Shown here in pieces: positions 41,619-48,356 of a stretch of 48,356 nucleotides of DNA. Position numbers and translations under genes: made by a program. The notes under the pieces are model-generated. The model was not told the DNA's origin. It did no database searches and saw only the letters and a program-made list of their open reading frames with translations. Origin of the DNA: Desulfoarculaceae bacterium (GTDB lineage: Bacteria; Desulfobacterota; Desulfobulbia; Desulfobulbales; Desulfocapsaceae); NCBI GenBank assembly GCA_019429465.1, contig JAHYIV010000021.1, forward strand, positions 1-48,356, written 5' to 3'. Numbering within the stretch: position 1 is the stretch's first letter; each line of letters opens with the position of its first letter.

Positions 41619-42413
41619 TTATTTCTTGGCCATGGGTGGTGTGGGAACATCATTGCCATGACATTCCATGCAGTTCATCTGGGCGGTGATGCCGAACTCC
41701 GATACCGGCTTATGCGTGGCTGCGGGTTTGTACTTGCCGTCTTTCCAGTCGTTGAGCAGTTCAACAAGATGGAAGGCAACACTGGCTGCGACCCGTGCAC
41801 ACCTGTCTTTCCGCTCGGCGCTGCCGATGGGATACCCCGACGCCTTCATCCATTTGCCGACAGAGACATGACACAGAGGGGATTCGGCAGTGGTCCTGAC
41901 CAGTTCGGTGGTGACCTTGGGAGTTTTCGGGACAAAAATAGGCATGGAGGCCTCGGAATACCACTGGAAGATATCCTCGCTGATCTGATGCCCCTCTGTG
42001 CCGCCGGCGATTCTCGGTCCGATGATGAGATTGGCAACAATAGCCGCACCGGCATTGGAGCCGCAGGTCATGCCCCAGCCCACCATACCGCCTTCGAGAA
42101 AGACAAAGGCATCACTCGGGAAAGAGATATAAGGCTCCCCGACCTTTTCCCGTAATTGGCTGAAAACGCTGTTGATTACTGCCGCACCGCAAAAAACGCG
42201 GTACCATTCCTCATAGGCAATTTCCGCGGTCTTGGCAGGATCGAGTTTCTCATAGCTCCAGGGCCATTTTTCAGTCGATCCACCCGCGGCGTGGGCGGAT
42301 TGCAGCAAGCCCCCGAACTGAGTAAGAGCCGTTCCCGCGGCAAGTACCCCTGCGGTACCGATCATCATCTGACGGCGGGTAAGATTCTGACAAGTCTTGT
42401 CCTGATTTTCCAT
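41619..42413 (-). CDS. Split-Soret-like cytochrome c (C_GCAxxG_C_C family), Tat-exported
   Basis: The 264-residue protein starts with a twin-arginine signal (LTRRQMMIGTAGVLAAG, cut near AHA). Its body matches the C_GCAxxG_C_C redox family: YRVFCGAAVINSVFSQL, GGMVGWGMTCGSNAGAA, SPLCHVSVGKW and DRCARVAASVAFHL. At the C-terminus there is one heme site (CMECH). This layout is that of split-Soret cytochrome c of Desulfovibrio, a dimer with stacked hemes and an iron-sulfur centre. Tat export fits pre-folded cofactor insertion, although c-heme attachment is periplasmic. ATG 42413 is preferred over the frame to 42455. The physiological partner is unknown. Confidence 0.85.
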   Translation of the reverse strand: MENQDKTCQNLTRRQMMIGTAGVLAAGTALTQFGGLLQSAHAAGGSTEKWPWSYEKLDPAKTAEIAYEEWYRVFCGAAVINSVFSQLREKVGEPYISFPSDAFVFLEGGMVGWGMTCGSNAGAAIVANLIIGPRIAGGTEGHQISEDIFQWYSEASMPIFVPKTPKVTTELVRTTAESPLCHVSVGKWMKASGYPIGSAERKDRCARVAASVAFHLVELLNDWKDGKYKPAATHKPVSEFGITAQMNCMECHGNDVPTPPMAKK

Positions 42414-42615
42414 AACGCCTGTTCTCCGTGTCAAGTTTGTACGGTTATTGACCAATACCTACGAATCAGGTTCGGCCGCATCCACACCAACAACATTCTT
42501 TATCATTAAATAACCCAAAGAAAAACATACCACAATGTGGCATATTGTCGCACCCCTCAACAAGAGCGTTATATTTTGACCACGACCGGCTTACCTGTCC
42601 GCTGGTTCTCTCTTT

Positions 42616-42801
42616 TCAATTAGCCGTCACCAGCGCTAGAAACCCATGCAGGGTGGCAGTGGCCACAAGCACCAGGCCAACCTTGCGGTGGACTCCAATT
42701 TTCACCCGTATCCAATGTCTGCCGGAAGAGAGCTGAAACAGAAGAAGGATAAAATTGATGATCCCCAGGCTCTGCACCAGGGAAATTCCGTCAATCCGCA
42801 T
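42616..42801 (-). CDS. Small two-helix membrane protein
   Basis: The 61 residues comprise two hydrophobic helices (LVQSLGIINFILLLFQL and VGLVLVATATLHGFLALV) separated by a basic loop (WIRVKIGVHRKV). The H-R and L-H positions are like those of small cytochrome-b or ferric-reductase-type anchors, so heme binding is conceivable. GAGGG eight bases before ATG 42801 supports that start over the frame to 42831. It lies just downstream of the desulfoferrodoxin-family gene (42 bases), with which it probably forms a pair. Function not established. Confidence 0.6.
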   Translation of the reverse strand: MRIDGISLVQSLGIINFILLLFQLSSGRHWIRVKIGVHRKVGLVLVATATLHGFLALVTAN

Positions 42802-42843
42802 GCCATCACCCTCTCTTAGGAATATTGACAACAGCCGGCAAAA

Positions 42844-43212
42844 CTATTTCAGACCTATTGTCGCCGTTACCATCTTGTCGCTGCCATGCATATTACAAAA
42901 CGCTGCCGACTCAAGGGTCATCGGCCCATCCATCACGTATTCAAAGGTTCGACTAAACTCGGCCGCCTCCGGTCTATTGGTCATGCTAAACTCCCAGCTG
43001 GCCTTCTCCTCGCCATTCATTGCCAGATACACCCTGTTTGTATGATGAAAAAAATTATTGGCACTGTGGGTGACAAAGAGTGTGATTGTGACCTTCTCCC
43101 CTTGCGCTGCATTCACCGGGGCCTCCAGACGAACAGCAGACTTATTGGCCAAAGCCGACTCCGCGCCCAGAAAAATCAGGGGACCTATAATCAGCAATAT
43201 CATTTTTTTCAT
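42844..43212 (-). CDS. Periplasmic desulfoferrodoxin/neelaredoxin-family protein
   Basis: A signal peptide (cut near ALA) precedes a 100-residue immunoglobulin-like domain of the superoxide-reductase iron-centre type: VTHSANNFFHHTNRV provides H49 and H56 or H57, and FCNMHGS provides C106 and H109. The classical E-K-H-x-P segment that supplies the first histidine is missing; the mature N-terminus reads NKSAVRLEAP. It may therefore bind iron with fewer ligands, act as a non-enzymatic relative, or function with a partner. AGGAGG gives a strong start. Together with the small membrane protein downstream it suggests an oxidative-stress or redox unit. Confidence 0.8.
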   Translation of the reverse strand: MKKMILLIIGPLIFLGAESALANKSAVRLEAPVNAAQGEKVTITLFVTHSANNFFHHTNRVYLAMNGEEKASWEFSMTNRPEAAEFSRTFEYVMDGPMTLESAAFCNMHGSDKMVTATIGLK

Positions 43213-43360
43213 GGCGTTCCCTCCTTTACGCCTTGTTGAGAGAGGCAGTTACAGCGTCGCCTTGTATGAAAAAAAAATGGACTCAGGAATTTGAAAATTT
43301 CCAGGAAGATCAGAATGGTGGCGTCTACCGTGGCGGCCATTTTTGACAATCAAACTGAGT

Positions 43361-43957
43361 TTATTTCTCCGGCGTAAACTCAGTTATCTTGCTCCCCTGA
43401 ATAGTAATGCCCGCCATAAGACCCCTCTGGTCGAAGAAAAAGGCGTAGACACCGGATTTAACAGTAGTCGTCGACAGCGAGCGGGCCATCCCTTCATCGA
43501 CAATCACAATATTGGGTTCGACTCCAATTTCCCACCCACTGCTTTTCTTAAGATAATCCAAGCTCTTGCTGTCGATGAAAAAAAGGGCATAGCCGAAGGA
43601 TTGCGCTCCGATTTGTAATCCGTAGGAGGCAGAAACCGTTTTGAAGTATCCGGTGGTTTTTGCCCCCACGCGGAGCGCGCCCTCTCCGTATTGACCGCCG
43701 ATGATAAGGCCTCCTTTAATGATGCTGGGAAACACCAGTATCCCTTGCGCGATATTGGACAAATCTTTGGCAGCCGGGGTAGTTTGGTAGAGTTTCTCCA
43801 GGGCGTTGTCTACGTCACGGTCAATACTCGCGGCAGTATCAGCCAGTGCTATCCGGGGAAGCGTCAGCAAAATGACCGCCATCACCATTGTTATACCGAC
43901 CTGCAGCACCCGTTGCATCGCACCTTTGCTATGGTTTTCCTTGCCATGTGTCTTCAT
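43361..43957 (-). CDS. Exported SYLF-domain (YSC84-like) lipid-binding protein
   Basis: After a signal peptide (cut near ALA) the 198-residue protein shows the whole SYLF domain: AKGILVFPSIIKGG-type start (here AQGILVFPSIIKGGLIIGGQYGEGAL, seen in parts), SYGLQIGAQSFGYALFFI, EPNIVIVDEG and SGVYAFFFDQRGLMAGI. The domain binds lipids in eukaryotes, and bacterial exported members have no settled role beyond envelope association. AGGAG precedes ATG 43957. It is a single-gene unit. Confidence 0.87.
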   Translation of the reverse strand: MKTHGKENHSKGAMQRVLQVGITMVMAVILLTLPRIALADTAASIDRDVDNALEKLYQTTPAAKDLSNIAQGILVFPSIIKGGLIIGGQYGEGALRVGAKTTGYFKTVSASYGLQIGAQSFGYALFFIDSKSLDYLKKSSGWEIGVEPNIVIVDEGMARSLSTTTVKSGVYAFFFDQRGLMAGITIQGSKITEFTPEK

Positions 43958-44345
43958 GTGCCTACTCCTTTATTGTGAATTGCGCCTTACTTGAAAATGG
44001 CTCTAACCCTTTCGGACTAGAGTCGCCGGTACAAATGAGACATGTTCTACAGAGAGAATAGTCAATCGAAACCTTGGCATTTTTTCATCCACACAAGAAT
44101 TGACCATCACCCTTGACCAATTCCCACCAAAGGAAGATTACGGTCTTTTTCTGGGAAGGTTGGATGATTCATAAAAGAGATATTTTCATAGTATCTCCTT
44201 ATTTCGTATCATCCAGAATTAAAGATGTCAAAAATTCGGCCCCGGATTCCCAAGTCGTTTACCCTGGCATGAAAACGGATCGCTACCTCCTTTTTCATAG
44301 AGAGGTCTCTACGGAACCCCCAGTTTCACGGACGGAACAGCCCGT
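43958..44345. other. Intergenic region without a supported gene
   Basis: I see only short frames with no motif or ribosome site. The part nearest 43958-44050 should hold the promoter of the SYLF gene on the minus strand, but no clear -35/-10 pair stands out. Confidence 0.35.
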
Positions 44346-45581
44346 TCAGGTCGTGCTCAGGGCTCGTAGTCTCAGCAGGAGGGGGGGATGGGAGTAGTGG
44401 AAAAAAACATAGGCCGGGTGCGGGCTCAAATTGCCGAGGTTGCCCACGGACAGCTTTTTCAGGGCCGATCCCAGGGGGACGGCATTAAAATGGCGGGCGG
44501 CAAAACGGTCGGCCTCATACTCATTGTGCCGGGAGAAGCTGTTCATGGCCAGCCCCATGAGAGTGGACAGCGGTGAGTAGAGCAGCGCAAAACTGATCAG
44601 GGCCAGATGGAAGCTGTGGATATCGGCGCCGAGCGCCGCGGACAGCAGCGGGTTGGCAACAAACAACGACAGGACAAAGAGCATGATGCCGGTCTGACAG
44701 AGCACGGCGATAATCCCCTTGAGGGTGTGCTTTTTCTTGTAATGGCCGATCTCATGGGCCAGCACCGCCACCAGTTCCTCCACCTCCAGGTCGTTAATCA
44801 GGGTATCATAGAGAACGATGCGCTTTTTGGCACCGAGTCCGGAAAAATAGGCATTGGCCTTGGTGGAGCGGCGGGAGCCGTCAATGACAAAGACATTATC
44901 CAGCTGAAAGCCGGCCTTGGCGCTGAAGGCCTCGATGGCATCCCGCAGCTCACCCTGCTCCAGCGGCGTCTGCCTGTTAAAGAGGGGCACGATCAGGGTG
45001 GCGTAGAACATGGTCATGAAGATCATGAAGCCACTCATCAGCAGCCAGGCCCAGATCCAGAAATTGTCCCGGGTCACCTGGTAAAACCAGATCACCGCCG
45101 TAAGCAGGGGCCCGCCCAGGAGGACGATGAGGAGCCAGCCCTTGATCTTATCGGTGAAGAAGGTGGCCATGGTGGTCTTGTTAAAGGCAAAGCGTTCCTC
45201 AAGGACAAAGGTATGATAGAGGGCAAAGGGCAGAAAGAGGATTTCCGAACCAAAAAAGAGCAGGGCAAAGAAGAGCAGGGAGACCGGCAACTCCGCCGGC
45301 ACCATGCCCCGGACAAACCCGTCGATAAAGGCAAAGCCGCCACCCATGAGCAGGGCCAGGAGGATCACGAGCTTCAGGCTGGCGGTGACCAGCTCAAAGC
45401 GGCAGTTTGCCCTCTTGTACTCCTGGGACTGCTGATACTTCTCCTCGCTGTAAATCCCCTTCACCTCATCAGGCAGCCGCGTGGAAATACTCCTGCAGTT
45501 GAGAAAGCTGAGCCCCCTTTCCAGGAGATAATCCGCAAGAACGATGGTGATGATGACATTCAGGATGGTGGTGGCGTTCAT
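44346..45581 (-). CDS. M48-family (Ste24-type) membrane zinc metalloprotease
   Basis: The 411-residue integral membrane protein has about seven hydrophobic segments and the zinc site HEIGH at 276-280, with E354 and D358 in NEYEADRFA as the third ligand and catalytic support. ANAYFSGLGAKKRIVLYDTL is the typical strand before the helix. Length and layout match CAAX-protease-1 (Ste24-like) enzymes, which in bacteria are thought to act in membrane protein quality control. The gene stands alone, and a start at ATG 45581 gives the full N-terminal helix. Call is firm. Confidence 0.93.
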   Translation of the reverse strand: MNATTILNVIITIVLADYLLERGLSFLNCRSISTRLPDEVKGIYSEEKYQQSQEYKRANCRFELVTASLKLVILLALLMGGGFAFIDGFVRGMVPAELPVSLLFFALLFFGSEILFLPFALYHTFVLEERFAFNKTTMATFFTDKIKGWLLIVLLGGPLLTAVIWFYQVTRDNFWIWAWLLMSGFMIFMTMFYATLIVPLFNRQTPLEQGELRDAIEAFSAKAGFQLDNVFVIDGSRRSTKANAYFSGLGAKKRIVLYDTLINDLEVEELVAVLAHEIGHYKKKHTLKGIIAVLCQTGIMLFVLSLFVANPLLSAALGADIHSFHLALISFALLYSPLSTLMGLAMNSFSRHNEYEADRFAARHFNAVPLGSALKKLSVGNLGNLSPHPAYVFFHYSHPPLLLRLRALSTT

Positions 45582-45716
45582 GGTTGCAAGGACTCTGTGT
45601 GGGAAAGGGTTCCAAGACTAGCCGTAAAAAAGAAGTTCTTATGGAATGTTTTGTTAGATATCAATATGTTATCATAGAAAGACCCCGGTGTATGACCTAG
45701 AATGACCTGGCAAGGG

Positions 45717-46361
45717 TCAAACCGTTATCATGGAAATATCATCTGGAGGAGGGTTGTTTCGGAGATAATCCCGAGCTTCACGAATGATCTGTTCCGCCGA
45801 TTCATCACGAAGTTGACACCTCTCCGCCCATGGACGCCCAGGGTGGAGAACATCCCAGCGTGGCCGCAAACCAGCGTGGCGCCCCTTGCCAGGATCATGA
45901 TTGCCGAATCCATCTATGAGCTTGTTCCATAGTGGATCAAACTTTGCAATAAGCAACGATTCACCGAGTGGAATCCAGATATCGTCAACAATTAAATAGC
46001 GGCAGTGGAAATCAGCTATATTTAGGTTAAATGCTTCCTCGATGCTCTTAGCGTGTTGATTGAGTCTGCAATAAAGAACCTTTCCGGGGGGCGCCTCAAG
46101 ATCCCCCCCCTTTCTAGCCCCCTTGGGTACGGCTTTACCAACGTAAATAGGAGCGTTAAAGCGTTTCTTCCCGTTGCGTTCGGCTATTGCCTCGTAACCC
46201 TGAAAGCTACCCGTATAATAAATAGCGTAGATTCCCGCGCCATTGAAGACTTCCAAGTTCCCCAAGGGGGTGACGGATTGCCGCAACATGGCTTGGCCAA
46301 CGCTTTCTCCCAAGTGTCGCTTATGAAGCGGGTTAAAAGGAATGACTTTGTTATCCGTCAT
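45717..46361 (-). CDS. Eco29kI-like GIY-YIG restriction endonuclease
   Basis: The 214-residue enzyme carries GIYAIYY at 43-49 and IYVGK at 72-76 (the two strands of the GIY-YIG fold), R99 and H103 in YCRLNQHAK, E134 in PLGESLLIAKFDPLWN, and the NHDPGKGR tail element. This is the Eco29kI family, whose prototype cuts CCGCGG (established for Eco29kI); specificity here is inferred. The gene overlaps the methyltransferase stop by four bases (ATGA), so the nuclease is translated only after its protective partner. Confidence 0.88.
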   Translation of the reverse strand: MTDNKVIPFNPLHKRHLGESVGQAMLRQSVTPLGNLEVFNGAGIYAIYYTGSFQGYEAIAERNGKKRFNAPIYVGKAVPKGARKGGDLEAPPGKVLYCRLNQHAKSIEEAFNLNIADFHCRYLIVDDIWIPLGESLLIAKFDPLWNKLIDGFGNHDPGKGRHAGLRPRWDVLHPGRPWAERCQLRDESAEQIIREARDYLRNNPPPDDISMITV

Positions 46362-47572
46362 GCTACATTCCTTTTTCTGGTGCGGCTTATTTTACGTATT
46401 TCGCCTTCCGCGAGACTTTCCGCCACGGATGCGGCGACGCGACGCGCCAAGGCAACGGGAACGGCGTTTCCGAGTTGCCTCATGGCTTCTGTCCACGATC
46501 CATGAAACACATAACCATCAGGGAATGTTTGGAGGCGGGCGGATTCACGCACGCTGAAATAGCGAACGCTCCCGTCATCCAACACCAACATGTTTTCCCC
46601 TCCGGGCACGCCATGGTCTCCCGCCTTAAGCGTTTTCGCGGGCAAATCGAGTGGACTACCCGTGTGTCCCTTATATATTCTGGCACCATCCTGAAAGTTG
46701 TGATTGTAGAATGACTTTGCCGCCCCATTACGAGGGTCTGGAACATCGATCAAGGCATCCCGGACAGTTCGCCAAGCGCTATCATTCACAGGGAAAAGCA
46801 ACCCGCTTAGTTTTTTGATTCGGGCTTTAATTTTTTCAGGAACCCCTGGACGCCTCGTTTGCGGAATTCGGTGCTTTTCCCAATACCCCCCCGTAACCCA
46901 TTGCGAATAGAGAAGCGCATCGAATGAATGGGTTGGGCGAGGGAAGGACCATTCAATGCCGAGGTCGGAGCGAAAGCCTACAATGAATACCCTTTCACGC
47001 TTTTGGGGTATGCCATAATCCGCAGCGTTAGCAAGTGTAGAAACAACATTATAGGTAAGTCCGCTCCCATGAAGGGCACCAGAGGTTTTTTCCTCTTGAA
47101 GCCTGCTCAAGTGATCCATCCATGTTTCACGTTGCCGTTTTGTGACTTCTGGAAATTCCAGCTGAAGCAGGATGTACTGATAATAGTTCGCGAAGCTGGA
47201 CCGGGTAAGTCCTTTTACATTTTCAATTATGAAGGACTTTGGCTTTAACCCGCGGACAAGTTCCACTGCGGATGGGAACATATCCCTCTCATCACCATAT
47301 GCCTTGTGATTGCCGCCCATTGAGAATGGTTGGCATGGTGGTCCTCCCGCAAGCAAGTCAATACCCTCGGAAATTGAGGACCAGTCAAAGTTCCTCACAT
47401 CACCTTCCCAAAGTGGCCAATTCTGCACCAATGGATATCCTCGCCTTTGGTTTTCCCTAATGGTGCCACAGGCCCATTTATCCCACTCCACCACGGCCAG
47501 CGACTCGAAGCCAGCCAACGAAGCCCCCATGGCAAGCCCCCCCGCGCCCGCAAAAAGTTCCACTGATTTCAT
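46358..47572 (-). CDS. DNA (cytosine-5) methyltransferase of a type II system
   Basis: All main C5 motifs are visible: I (ELFAGAGGLAMG), IV with the catalytic Cys80 in GGPPCQPFS, VI (IIENVKG), VIII (QKRERVFIVGF) and X (GNAVPVALA). The target-recognition region lies between about 215 and 330. It protects the site cut by the adjacent Eco29kI-like nuclease, likely CCGCGG; a CCGCGG lies in this gene itself near 47251. It starts 11 bases after the vsr stop and overlaps the nuclease gene. No controller protein gene is present. Confidence 0.95.
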   Translation of the reverse strand: MKSVELFAGAGGLAMGASLAGFESLAVVEWDKWACGTIRENQRRGYPLVQNWPLWEGDVRNFDWSSISEGIDLLAGGPPCQPFSMGGNHKAYGDERDMFPSAVELVRGLKPKSFIIENVKGLTRSSFANYYQYILLQLEFPEVTKRQRETWMDHLSRLQEEKTSGALHGSGLTYNVVSTLANAADYGIPQKRERVFIVGFRSDLGIEWSFPRPTHSFDALLYSQWVTGGYWEKHRIPQTRRPGVPEKIKARIKKLSGLLFPVNDSAWRTVRDALIDVPDPRNGAAKSFYNHNFQDGARIYKGHTGSPLDLPAKTLKAGDHGVPGGENMLVLDDGSVRYFSVRESARLQTFPDGYVFHGSWTEAMRQLGNAVPVALARRVAASVAESLAEGEIRKISRTRKRNVA

Positions 47573-47583
47573 TTTTTACCTTC

Positions 47584-47994
47584 CTATTCGCACAGAAAAT
47601 TCCTGACGATTGTCGATACACGCTCTGTATAAATCATTTCACATTCCCACACAACCAGAACGCGCCATCCCAAGTCTCGTAGTTGTCTTTGATGGAGTAA
47701 ATCCCTCGCCTTGTTTGCTTCCAGCTTTGGCTTCCAAAAATCCAGTTTGGATTTTGGAAGCCTTGCAAGTTTGCATTCCTCATGGCGGTGCCAAAAACAT
47801 CCATGCATGAAGATGACGGCTCTCCTGGATGGAAAAACTAAATCTGGCTTGCCCGGTAACTCCTTGACATGTAAGCGGTAGCGAAAACCCATTCCATGAA
47901 TCAGACGACGTAGTTTCATTTCTGGTGCCGAGCCCTTGTCTCGAATCCGGGACATTCGCTCGCTTCGTTCCATCCGAGAAAGCGTATCCGTCAT
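47584..47994 (-). CDS. vsr: Very short patch repair endonuclease (Vsr)
   Basis: The 136 residues match Vsr. ERMSRIRDKGSAPEMKLRRL is followed by LPGKPDLVFPSRRAVIFMHGCFWH with the catalytic Asp51 and the HRHEEC zinc/active-site region, then LRDLGWRVLVVWECE. Vsr nicks beside T:G mismatches that arise from deamination of 5-methylcytosine. It is the first gene of the cassette, and pairing it with a C5 methyltransferase is logical. The start is ATG 47994. Confidence 0.95.
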   Translation of the reverse strand: MTDTLSRMERSERMSRIRDKGSAPEMKLRRLIHGMGFRYRLHVKELPGKPDLVFPSRRAVIFMHGCFWHRHEECKLARLPKSKLDFWKPKLEANKARDLLHQRQLRDLGWRVLVVWECEMIYTERVSTIVRNFLCE

Positions 47995-48077
47995 ATCTTT
48001 CCCTCTCTAAATCCTACAATTCCAGTCATAAGTGCTACACTTTTACCAGAATCGTGGCAAGGTGTTTCATTTTTTCC

Positions 48078-48115
48078 AACGAGCTAATCAGCGGACCGGC
48101 TCGTTAGGTCCGCTG
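48078..48115. repeat. Interleaved inverted repeats upstream of the restriction cassette
   Basis: AACGAGC (48078) pairs with GCTCGTT (48099), and CAGCGGACC (48089) pairs with GGTCCGCTG (48107). Because the order is A-B-A'-B', the two stems are either mutually exclusive or form an H-type pseudoknot in RNA. They sit between the cassette and the chromosomal gene, so they may mark an integration boundary or control vsr expression. Confidence 0.5.
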
Positions 48116-48223
48116 AATTTAATCGTGGGTAGAAGGAATTTCCACTTATTCTATCCCCGCAGGTAAATTCCCACATATTCTCATATTATATAACAGAACA
48201 TGAAAGTTCAAAAGGAAAGAATC

Positions 48224-48355
48224 CTACCTTCGGCAGCAGATCTCCACATCAAAGGTATTGAGAATCCGCAGCTCCCGCTCCCGCTTCTTGGGTTCCATCC
48301 TCTCGCGAAAGATCAGGGTGGAAAGAAGGTCGCGGGCCTGGTGGTAATCAGGGAT
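48224..48355 (-). CDS. C-terminal fragment of an unidentified protein
   Basis: The minus strand from the window edge reads without stops: IPDYHQARDLLSTLIFRERM, a basic stretch (PKKRERE), then LRILNTFDVEICCRR and a TAG stop. The base composition and charge pattern look coding. I do not recognise the family. It appears to end the gene next to which the restriction cassette was inserted or carried. Confidence 0.5.
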   Translation of the reverse strand: MPDYHQARDLLSTLIFRERMEPKKRERELRILNTFDVEICCRR

Positions 48356-48356
48356 G

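Noticed and set aside
44607..45677. 356-residue plus-strand frame opposite the M48 protease
   Set aside because: Charged low-complexity reading of an antisense frame; the protease with HEIGH is the real gene.

Overview
The window reads as a chromosomal piece from a Gram-negative, anaerobic, metal- or electrode-respiring bacterium of the Desulfobacterota, most like Desulfuromonadales/Geobacter relatives. This is inference from gene content: a cluster of multiheme c-type cytochromes with a beta-barrel porin and NHL lipoproteins, a split-Soret-type cytochrome, a periplasmic desulfoferrodoxin-like protein, a class II DAHP synthase, and a sigma-54 promoter with an NtrC-type activator. No rRNA, tRNA or CRISPR array was found.

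Region 1 (1-18.7 kb, all minus strand) is a surface-polysaccharide locus read from a winged-helix regulator (18694) downwards. It holds an ABC exporter (Wzm/Wzt), APS kinase and a sulfotransferase (PAPS-dependent sulfation), a membrane alkaline-phosphatase-fold transferase, and a full route to a cytidylylated phosphonate. That route is a PEP mutase fused to a cytidylyltransferase, phosphonopyruvate decarboxylase and a phosphonoacetaldehyde-type reductase, and a CDP-glycerol glycerophosphotransferase-like enzyme lies immediately downstream. A dedicated YidC paralogue with a small membrane protein, a sugar epimerase and two glycosyltransferases follow. Broken copies of one glycosyltransferase lie at 3.7 and 13.5 kb, and a DUF1016 relic at 17 kb shows past rearrangement. 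Next to the locus is a TPR/OGT-like glycosyltransferase (18.8-20.5 kb).

Region 2 (20.9-32.1 kb) is an extracellular electron transfer block. Read from the right on the minus strand it has a tetraheme secreted cytochrome with a perfect sigma-54 promoter and its own terminator. Then come a nine-heme cytochrome, an NHL lipoprotein, a pentaheme lipoprotein, a 696-residue beta-barrel, a second NHL lipoprotein and a 12-heme cytochrome. Together they look like a porin-cytochrome conduit with an external wire-type cytochrome. An OB-fold secreted protein, a small OmpA-like barrel and a possible CsrA-titrating small RNA lie at the left end.

Region 3 (32.6-37.6 kb) is a sensory block: a PhnD-like lipoprotein, a histidine kinase with a periplasmic CXXCH heme motif, a sigma-54 activator and, convergent, a receiver-PilZ protein. 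The sigma-54 promoter of the tetraheme gene lies 0.5 kb from this block, so a redox-sensing loop controlling the cytochromes is a reasonable hypothesis.

Region 4 (37.6-45.6 kb) is mixed housekeeping and envelope or stress functions: a MITE-like insertion, class II DAHP synthase, a PagL-like deacylase, an internally deleted MscS-type channel, a Tat-exported split-Soret-like cytochrome, a small membrane protein, a desulfoferrodoxin-family protein, a SYLF-domain protein and an M48 protease. Region 5 (45.7-48 kb) is a compact restriction-modification cassette (Vsr, C5 methyltransferase, Eco29kI-like nuclease), followed by the 3' end of an unidentified gene.
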